From positions 62,001 to 126,000 of the forward strand of contig CAWCDT010000010.1 of NCBI GenBank assembly GCA_963794385.1: 64,000 nucleotides of DNA, written 5' to 3'. Within the stretch, counting starts at the first letter, position 1, and every line of letters starts with the position of its first letter. The position numbers were made by a program, and so were the translations under genes. Below the pieces are notes generated by a model, which made no database searches, was not told the DNA's origin, and saw nothing but the letters and a program-made list of their open reading frames with translations. Source of the stretch: Gaiellasilicea sp963794385 (GTDB lineage: Bacteria; Actinomycetota; Thermoleophilia; Gaiellales; Gaiellaceae). Below are positions 58,518 through 64,000 of this stretch, piece after piece.

Positions 58518-59399
58518 TCATCCAGAGTGCCCAGACGACTCGCGCAGCACGTCCGCGACGCGGGCAAAATCCGCGGCGCCCAGCTCGTTCGCTGCCGCTC
58601 GCGCCAGGACCTCGTCGGCGGCGCCGACTGCGGGGAGCCGCAGGCCGGCGTCGTCAGCGAGGTCGAAGGTGAGCCGCAGGTCCTTGCGCATGAGGTCGAC
58701 TGTGAAGGCGACGGGTGTTGACGCCGGATCAAGGAACGCGCCGCGCTTGTACTGCACGTAGGGCGATGCGACGGCGCCGCCGGCGAAGACGTCGTACGCC
58801 GTTTCGCGCACGATCCCGGACCGCTCGGCGAGCACAAGGCCTTCGGCGATCGACTCGTTGATGACGGAGAGGACACCCTGCAACACGACCTTCATCGCGG
58901 CGCCGGAGCCGGTTCCGCCCAGGTGGAAGATCGTCTGGCCCATCGACTCGAGGACGGGTCGCACGCGCTCGAGAATCTCGGCGTCGCCGCCTGCGAGGAT
59001 CGTCAGCGCGCCTCGCTCGGCGAGCGCCGTGCTGCCGGACACCGGCGCGTCCAGCCAGGCGGCGCCGCGCTCCGTCACCTCGGCCGCAAACTCGCGTGCG
59101 GCCGCCGGCCCGATGGTGCTCATGTCGACGAGCACCGAGCCGGTGCCGAGGCCGGCCAGCAGCCCGTCGTCGCCGTGTAGCACCTCCCGGAGCGCGTCCC
59201 CGTCGGAGACCATCGTCACGACGATCTCGGACGACTCGCCGAGCTCGCGCGGGCTCCCGGCACGCCGGGCCCCGGCGGCGACGAGCTCGTTGCTGCGCGA
59301 CGGCGAGCGGTTCCAGACCGTCAGCGAGTGGCCGGTGTCGAGCAGCCGGCGGGCCATCGCCGACCCCATCCGGCCGAGGCCGGCGAAGCCGGCGTTCAC
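58518..59399 (-). CDS. Beta-hydroxyacid dehydrogenase (3-hydroxyisobutyrate dehydrogenase-like)
   Basis: 293 residues: GFAGLGRMGSAMARRLLDTG (nucleotide loop), VWNRSPSRSNELVAAGAR (Asn-Arg suggests NADPH), VVTMVSDGDALREVL, VDMSTIGPAAAREFA, DAPVSGSTALAERGALTILA (substrate-binding DAPVSGS), and the catalytic Lys in GTGSGAAMKVVLQGVLSVIN. It oxidises 3-hydroxyisobutyrate, tartronate semialdehyde-type or related hydroxyacids. GTG start overlaps the bicupin stop (GTGA). Together with the adjacent SDR and bicupin it forms a small catabolic operon. Substrate unresolved. Confidence 0.88.
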   Translation of the reverse strand: MNAGFAGLGRMGSAMARRLLDTGHSLTVWNRSPSRSNELVAAGARRAGSPRELGESSEIVVTMVSDGDALREVLHGDDGLLAGLGTGSVLVDMSTIGPAAAREFAAEVTERGAAWLDAPVSGSTALAERGALTILAGGDAEILERVRPVLESMGQTIFHLGGTGSGAAMKVVLQGVLSVINESIAEGLVLAERSGIVRETAYDVFAGGAVASPYVQYKRGAFLDPASTPVAFTVDLMRKDLRLTFDLADDAGLRLPAVGAADEVLARAAANELGAADFARVADVLRESSGHSG

Positions 59400-60394
59400 C
59401 GGCGGACGGGCTGAGGCCGAGCAGCGGACTGCGCGTGGAGCTCCTGCGAGGCGGCGAGCTGCCCGTCCAGGTAGTCCCAGTCACGGTCGAAGCGGTAGGA
59501 GTGCCGGTCCGGCGGCCCAGGAGCCGAGGTCTCGAGCCACTTCACCCGCTTGCCGCTCGTGTTGGAGAAGGCGTGGATCGACCCGACGCCGGTCCAGAAC
59601 ACGTCGCCGGGCCGCAGCGTGTAGCGCTCGCCGTCGGCGACCGCCTCTATCTCCCCCTCGAGCATGTAGTACGCCTCCTCGTAGGGGTGGTCGTGAGGCT
59701 GCGCGACGCCCCCCGGCTGGTACTGGACCATGAACATCGTGTGCAGGTGCGCGTCGAGCCGCTGGTCGACGAGCATCTTCACCGCGATGCCGCTGTAGGC
59801 GAGGAGCGCTGTCGCCATGCTCGCGGAAACCGTCGGCTGGTCGACGGGCGCGCCGGCCTTGAGCTCGTCGACGTCCATCTCCCAGTCGGCGAGCCGGAAG
59901 AGGTGGCGGTTGCGCGGGTCGCGCACGTCGAGCGGCGCTGCCGGCGACGACGGCGCGGGCGCGACGAAGAACGTGTCGGGCGGCTCCTCCGGCGGGCGCG
60001 GCCGCGGCGACATCATGTCGATCCACGACGCCGGCCCGTCGGCGCGCCAGGCGTGCTTCACGCCGACCGGCACGACCCCGCACGCCCCGGGCCCGAGCTC
60101 GACGCCCCGGCCGTCGAGATAGAGGACGGGCTCTCCCTCCAGCACGAAGAAGCTCTCCTCGAAGGAGTGGAGGTGGGTGTCGACGTGCCCGTCGTCCAGC
60201 CGGCAGAGGCCCAGGCCCATGTGCACCGATCCGGTCGAGCCGTCGACGAGGGAGCAGCGCGTGAAGCCGGCGCTCCCCGACTCGTAGGCGACGGTCGGAA
60301 CGATCTCCTCAAGGCGCTTCAGGTGGTGCACGCTCTCCTCCTCGGTCTCGGCTGACGCGCCGGCGGCATCGCCGCCATACGACCTGCCATCCAA
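59396..60394 (-). CDS. Bicupin protein
   Basis: 332 residues with two cupin domains. Cupin 1 (~55-130): HVDTHLHSFEESFFVLEGEP (His, His, Glu ligands) and GPGACGVVPVGVKHAW (last His). Cupin 2 (~205-290): PGGVAQPHDHPYEEAYYMLE and RPGDVFWTGVGSIHAFSN. Both metal sites look intact. The layout resembles (S)-ureidoglycine aminohydrolase and quercetinase-type bicupins, but no decisive motif is seen. ATG start; GTG 60334 is an alternative. Divergent from the XRE-cupin regulator across 133 bp, so it is a probable target. Confidence 0.82.
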   Translation of the reverse strand: MDGRSYGGDAAGASAETEEESVHHLKRLEEIVPTVAYESGSAGFTRCSLVDGSTGSVHMGLGLCRLDDGHVDTHLHSFEESFFVLEGEPVLYLDGRGVELGPGACGVVPVGVKHAWRADGPASWIDMMSPRPRPPEEPPDTFFVAPAPSSPAAPLDVRDPRNRHLFRLADWEMDVDELKAGAPVDQPTVSASMATALLAYSGIAVKMLVDQRLDAHLHTMFMVQYQPGGVAQPHDHPYEEAYYMLEGEIEAVADGERYTLRPGDVFWTGVGSIHAFSNTSGKRVKWLETSAPGPPDRHSYRFDRDWDYLDGQLAASQELHAQSAARPQPVRR

Positions 60395-60483
60395 CCAAAC
60401 TGCACGAAAGACCCGGGGCCGTTCGATCTCACTCTACAACGACGCGCACGGCGATTCACGCTGCCGCATGCGGCACAGGCGGC

Positions 60484-60507
60484 TTTCGGTCACGGGCATA
60501 GCCGAAA
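60484..60507. promoter_or_regulatory. Candidate operator in bicupin/XRE spacer
   Basis: TTTCGG (60484-60489) and CCGAAA (60502-60507) form a perfect 6-bp inverted repeat 12 nt apart. A TATAGT-like -10 sits at about 60516-60521, just before the regulator GTG at 60528. The arrangement suits autoregulation by the XRE-cupin protein. By-eye assignment only. Confidence 0.35.
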
Positions 60508-60527
60508 TACAGGGTTATAGTGACTGT

Positions 60528-61193
60528 GTGGCACGAAGTGAACACGACGTGGAGGACGTTCAGCGCGGCACGCGCACGAACGGGAAAGGCAACGTCTCGG
60601 AGACGCTGGGCGCGAGCATTCGCCAGGCCCGTCAAGCCGCCGGCTTCTCGGTGCGGGGCCTCGCGGCCAAGACCGAGGTGTCTCCGAGCCTGATCTCGCA
60701 GATCGAGCGGGGCCGAGCAACGCCCTCCGTCGCCACGCTGTGGGCGATCGCGACGCAGCTGGGGATCCCGATCGGGGAGCTCTTCAACGGCGCGGAGCCT
60801 CCGGCCGGCTCGGCGGCGACCTCCTGGTCTCCTGTGCAACGACACGACACGCGCAAGGTCATCACCCTGGCGGACGGCGTTCGCTGGGAGCGGCTCACGC
60901 CCGGCTCCGACGACGAGGTCGACTTCGTCTACCTCGTGTACCCCGTGGGCGCGGAGTCCTGCGCCCCGGACGCCCTGACGCGGCACGGCGGCAAGGAGTA
61001 CGGCTTCGTCGTGAGCGGCACGCTCGGCGTGCAGATCGGATTCGACGAGTACGTCGTGCGGGCGAACGACTCGATCTGCTTCGATGCGTCGAAGCCGCAC
61101 CGGCTCTGGACGATCGGCAACGAGCCGGCCGTCGCGGTGTGGACGGTCGTGAACCGGCGCGGCGACTCGCGCGCCGACGCGTTCCGCAGCTAG
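60528..61193 (+). CDS. XRE-family regulator with C-terminal cupin
   Basis: GTG 60528 gives 221 residues. The HTH_3 domain (~30-90) reads LGASIRQARQAAGFSVRGLA, KTEVSPSLISQIERGRATPS, VATLWAIATQLGIPIGELF. A cupin sensor domain (~110-215) follows: DFVYLVYPVGAESCAPDALT, HGGKEYGFVVSGTLGVQIGF, DSICFDASKPHRLWTIGN. This PuuR/SutR-like architecture senses small metabolites, often amino acids or polyamines. It is divergent from the bicupin operon and 237 bp upstream of the exported amidohydrolases, and probably controls one or both. Confidence 0.9.
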   Translation: MARSEHDVEDVQRGTRTNGKGNVSETLGASIRQARQAAGFSVRGLAAKTEVSPSLISQIERGRATPSVATLWAIATQLGIPIGELFNGAEPPAGSAATSWSPVQRHDTRKVITLADGVRWERLTPGSDDEVDFVYLVYPVGAESCAPDALTRHGGKEYGFVVSGTLGVQIGFDEYVVRANDSICFDASKPHRLWTIGNEPAVAVWTVVNRRGDSRADAFRS

Positions 61194-61429
61194 CCGGCAC
61201 CGTCGTACATCGTGAGTGAACAGCGGCGGCCGGCGAGCCGTCCCGGCCCTCACCGGGCCCAGTGGTCGTAAACGGCGGCGCTTTCTTCCATTCCAAGCCC
61301 GTTTGACACATTCGGCGCAACCTGATTAGGTAGCAATCGCTGTCGAGTGTCACTAACGACGTTGTGAAGCAGCGTTGACGTTCGGCACGGCGGGAAGGGT
61401 GCCGGACGACCTCGCCGAGGGGAGGCACC
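61194..61429. promoter_or_regulatory. Intergenic region with candidate promoter before the amidohydrolase pair
   Basis: This 236-bp gap has no gene. It is locally less GC-rich around 61300-61370. TTGACA at 61303-61308 is followed after 17 bp by TTAGGT, a weak -35/-10 pair. A GAGGGGAGG ribosome binding site lies just before the ATG at 61430. No clear terminator for the XRE gene was seen. Confidence 0.35.
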
Positions 61430-63133
61430 ATGGAGCCTGGGGAGGAGCATCCCGGCCGGAAGCGGGTCTCGCGGAAGCAGTTCATCGCGGGCGGAGCCGC
61501 CGCAGGTGCGGCGTTCGGCCTGGGATCGACCGGTGCGGCATTCGCGTCGCCGCGGTCGAGTAGGGCGGCCGAGCCGCCGCCACGTCAGGACGACGAGCTC
61601 GTCCTCTACAACGGTCGCGTCCACACGCTCGACGACGAGAACCGCGTCGTCTCGGGCGCCGTCATCCGCAACGGGCGCTTCGTCGAGGTCGACAAGGGCG
61701 TGCCGCGCCACGGCCGCGCGCTCGACCTGAAGGGACGCACCGTCGTCCCCGGGCTCATCGAGAGCCACATCCATTTCGTGAGCCTGGGCAACCGCCCAGG
61801 GCATCACGTCGTCATCGAGCGGGCGCGGGACATCGCCGGAATCCAGGAGCTGCTCGCCGCCCGGCGCCCGACCGTCCCGGAGGGCGAGTTCATCACGGCC
61901 ATGGGCGGCTGGCGGGCGAACATGTTCGCGGAGAACCGGCTGCCGACGCTCGCGGAGCTGGACGCGGCCGTCTCGGACCGGCCCGTGTACCTGCACATGA
62001 CGGGCAGCGGCCCATCGGCGACGAACAGCCTCGGCAAGGCGTTCTTCGAGACGGTCACGAGCCCGCTCGCCGGCCCGATCGCCGTCGGCGCCGACGGCTC
62101 GATCGCGGCGGGCGCGACGTCGAACACAGCCCTCTACCACCTTCGCGTCCGCCAGACCGCCGCGGACAAGGAGCGGAGCGCGCATGACGCGATGGCGTAC
62201 TCGGTCAGCACGGGCCTGACCGGGATCCTCGACCAGGTGCTACCGCCCTCGCCCGGGCCGATCAATCCCGGACAGTCGCTGTCGGGGCTCGACCACTACC
62301 GCATGTACGACCCCTTCCTTGCGATCCACCGGCGCGGCGAGATGCTGCTCCGCCTGCAGACGAACTTCCTGCACAACCAGAACGACATCAACCTGCCGGA
62401 GCTGAAGGAGCGCCTGAAGAACCAGTTCCAGCTCTTCGGCGACGACTGGTTCATGACCGGCGGGATCGGCGAGTGGGGAGCGCCCGTGCCCGCGTCGCCG
62501 ACCGCGCCGTCCTTCGCGGCCTGGACGGAGGCGCAGCGGCTGATCGCGCAGGCGCGCTGGCGGAACGAGAACGCCGCGGGCAGCCTCGGCGCGCTCGAGA
62601 CCGTGGTCGCCGGCTACGAGGCCGTCGACGCCGAGTTCGGGATCAAGGACCTGCGCTGGCGGATCCAGCACGCCGATGCCGCGACCCCTGCGCTGCTCGA
62701 ACGGCTCAAGGCCCTCGGCAGCGGCGTCTCCATGTCCGGCCATCGCTGGACGGGCACGGCAGGAGCGCCCTACCGGCTGATCGTCGACAGCGGCATCCCG
62801 CACGCGCTGCACCAGGACGGCGTCCACATCGCGCCCCTCAACCCCTGGTTCGCGCTCTACTACGCGACCACCGGGATCAACTTCGCCGGCCAGCAGACCA
62901 ACCCCGGCCAGTCGATCACCCGCCTCGAGGCGCTCAGGGCATTCACGCGTGGAGCCGCGTGGTACATGAGCCGCGAGGACGACCTCGGCACGATCGAGGT
63001 CGGGAAGCTCGGCGACCTCGTCGTGCTCGACAAGGACTACTTCACCGTGAGCGACGCCGAGCTGCGGCGGATCGAGCCGGTGCTCACCGTCGTCGGCGGC
63101 CGGGTCCTGCACGACGCCGGCGTCGTCGGCTGA
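61430..63133 (+). CDS. Exported YtcJ-type amidohydrolase
   Basis: 567 residues. Residues ~10-40 (KRVSRKQFIAGGAAAGAAFG) look like a Tat signal, but the twin pair is Arg-Lys instead of Arg-Arg. The amidohydrolase_3 fold follows: LVLYNGRVHTLDDENRVVSG, LDLKGRTVVPGLIESHIHFV (metal His-x-His), WRIQHADAATPALLERLKAL (His), ALHQDGVHIAPLNPWFALYY (the usual HGTDxP position altered) and TIEVGKLGDLVVLDKDYFTV. Substrate unknown; family members hydrolyse amides or formamides. A close paralogue follows after 13 bp. Confidence 0.85.
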   Translation: MEPGEEHPGRKRVSRKQFIAGGAAAGAAFGLGSTGAAFASPRSSRAAEPPPRQDDELVLYNGRVHTLDDENRVVSGAVIRNGRFVEVDKGVPRHGRALDLKGRTVVPGLIESHIHFVSLGNRPGHHVVIERARDIAGIQELLAARRPTVPEGEFITAMGGWRANMFAENRLPTLAELDAAVSDRPVYLHMTGSGPSATNSLGKAFFETVTSPLAGPIAVGADGSIAAGATSNTALYHLRVRQTAADKERSAHDAMAYSVSTGLTGILDQVLPPSPGPINPGQSLSGLDHYRMYDPFLAIHRRGEMLLRLQTNFLHNQNDINLPELKERLKNQFQLFGDDWFMTGGIGEWGAPVPASPTAPSFAAWTEAQRLIAQARWRNENAAGSLGALETVVAGYEAVDAEFGIKDLRWRIQHADAATPALLERLKALGSGVSMSGHRWTGTAGAPYRLIVDSGIPHALHQDGVHIAPLNPWFALYYATTGINFAGQQTNPGQSITRLEALRAFTRGAAWYMSREDDLGTIEVGKLGDLVVLDKDYFTVSDAELRRIEPVLTVVGGRVLHDAGVVG

Positions 63134-63146
63134 GAGGGGAGGACGC

Positions 63147-64000
63147 ATGGAACCTGAGCAGGAGGAGCCCAAGCAGCGCGTCACACGGAAGAAGTTCCTC
63201 GCGACGGGGGCTGCGGCGGGCGCAGCCCTCGGGATCGGCGGTCCCGGCGCCGCGTTCGCGACGCCCAAGGCCGCGAGCGCGCCCGATCCGCCGCCGCGCG
63301 GCGACGAGGAGCTCGTCCTCTACAACGGCCGGATCCACACGATGGACGGCGACAACCGCGTCGTCTCCGGCGTCGTCATCCGGAACGGCCGCTTCGCCGA
63401 GGTCGACAAGGGCACGCCGCGCCACGGCCGCGCCATCGACCTGAAGGGCCGCACCGTCGTCCCCGGCCTGATCGAGGGCCACGTGCACTTCGTGAGCCTC
63501 TGCAACCGGCCCGGCCACCACGTCGTGATCGAGAACGCGACCAACATCGCCGACATCCAGGAGCTGCTGGCGGCACGCCGCCCGTCCGTGCCGGCCGGCG
63601 AGTTCATCACCGGCATGGGCGGCTGGCACCCCAACTTCTTCGCCGAGCGGCGCCTGCCGAACCTCACCGAGCTCGACGAGGCCGTTCCGGACCGGCCGGT
63701 GTTCCTCTACCAGGGCGGCGGCGGCCCGTCGGTCACGAACAGCCTCGGCAAGGCGTTCTTCGAGAGCGTCTCCGACGCGCTGGCCGGGCCGGTGACGGTC
63801 GGCGCCGACGGCTCGATCGCCACCGGCAACCCGAACCAGTCGAACCGCGCCCTCTACCACCTCCGCGTCCGGCAGACGTTCGAGGACAAGAAGCGCAGCA
63901 CGCTCGACGCGATGGCGTACTCGGCGAGCGTCGGGTTGACGGCGCACCTCGACCAGGTGCTGCCGCCGTCGCCCGGGCCGCTGACGCCGACGCAGGGCCT
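63147..64000 (+). CDS. Exported YtcJ-type amidohydrolase, second copy, cut by window end
   Basis: ATG 63147 follows GAGGGGAGG. The first ~284 residues are present: TRKKFLATGAAAGAALGIGG (Arg-Lys signal like its neighbour), LVLYNGRIHTMDGDNRVVSG, IDLKGRTVVPGLIEGHVHFV (metal His-x-His), ITGMGGWHPNFFAERRLPNL, NSLGKAFFESVSDALAGPVT. It is collinear with the upstream gene throughout and clearly a tandem duplicate, with moderate divergence (for instance, LCNRPGHHVVIENATNIADI versus LGNRPGHHVVIERARDIAGI). The remaining catalytic half lies beyond the window. Confidence 0.87.
   Translation, partial: MEPEQEEPKQRVTRKKFLATGAAAGAALGIGGPGAAFATPKAASAPDPPPRGDEELVLYNGRIHTMDGDNRVVSGVVIRNGRFAEVDKGTPRHGRAIDLKGRTVVPGLIEGHVHFVSLCNRPGHHVVIENATNIADIQELLAARRPSVPAGEFITGMGGWHPNFFAERRLPNLTELDEAVPDRPVFLYQGGGGPSVTNSLGKAFFESVSDALAGPVTVGADGSIATGNPNQSNRALYHLRVRQTFEDKKRSTLDAMAYSASVGLTAHLDQVLPPSPGPLTPTQG

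Noticed and set aside
1..64000. CRISPR arrays, insertion sequences, integrases or prophage genes
   Set aside because: No spaced direct repeats of CRISPR type, no transposase or integrase motifs and no phage structural genes were found on either strand.

Overview
This is a very GC-rich, tightly packed chromosomal segment. It has many GTG and TTG starts and frequent ATGA/GTGA/TTGA stop-start overlaps. The gene content suggests a deep-branching, aerobic, heterotrophic actinobacterium, plausibly of the Thermoleophilia (Gaiellales/Solirubrobacterales) type: an F420-type LLM oxidoreductase, a SARP/BTAD regulator, twin-arginine substrate-binding proteins, CUT1 transporters and an FtsH with a minimal membrane anchor. 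No rRNA is present, so this placement is inference. I see no insertion sequence, prophage or CRISPR array; the only RNA gene I can name is one tRNA-Phe.

Layout. 1-15 kb is mostly housekeeping: DUF1015 protein, YhaM-like exonuclease, DMT permease, a damaged YchF/DUF933 GTPase behind an ECF sigma factor, methylmalonyl-CoA epimerase, FtsH, O-methyltransferase, a nicotinamidase-like hydrolase facing a nicotinate phosphoribosyltransferase, DUF1385 protein, PabC, PabB, an M20 peptidase, tryptophan 2,3-dioxygenase and RarA. 15-18.4 kb holds peroxiredoxin, hydrolase, FMN reductase and a divergent YceI/MarR pair, and is dense in frameshifts. 18.3-26.6 kb holds a class III aminotransferase, a CUT1 ABC importer, an MDR oxidoreductase and an MmsA-type aldehyde dehydrogenase. 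26.6-32.3 kb holds an RNB nuclease, two DUF4242 proteins around a SARP-AAA regulator, and exported proteins of unknown role. 32.3-41 kb is a catabolic block: dihydropyrimidinase, an NMT1/SsuA-type ABC importer, a carbamoylase-type amidohydrolase and an LLM oxidoreductase. With the aminotransferase and MmsA-type enzyme it could take cyclic ureides or pyrimidines to beta-amino acids and then to acyl-CoA.

41-51.4 kb holds arginase, tRNA-Phe, a PEP-mutase-family enzyme, fumarase, and on the minus strand a complete 2-oxoacid dehydrogenase/lipoylation block (E1 alpha, E1 beta, E2, VOC protein, kinase-like protein, LipB, LipA). A 164-bp element that looks highly structured lies between E1 beta and E2. 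51.5-57.7 kb is a signalling neighbourhood: an overlapping HEAT / cyclic-nucleotide-binding / LURP-one trio, an MFS exporter, a zinc-ribbon protein, a membrane class III nucleotidyl cyclase and a pseudo-receiver/TrxR-like flavoprotein. 57.8-64 kb holds an SDR, a beta-hydroxyacid dehydrogenase and a bicupin, divergent from an XRE-cupin regulator and two tandem exported YtcJ-type amidohydrolases, the second cut by the window end.

Reading caution. About twenty 1-2 nt frameshifts interrupt otherwise well-conserved genes, with a dense cluster at 16.6-18.4 kb. The protein on either side of each break is intact, so most look like sequence or assembly errors rather than decay. Coordinates of such genes here span the whole reconstructed locus.
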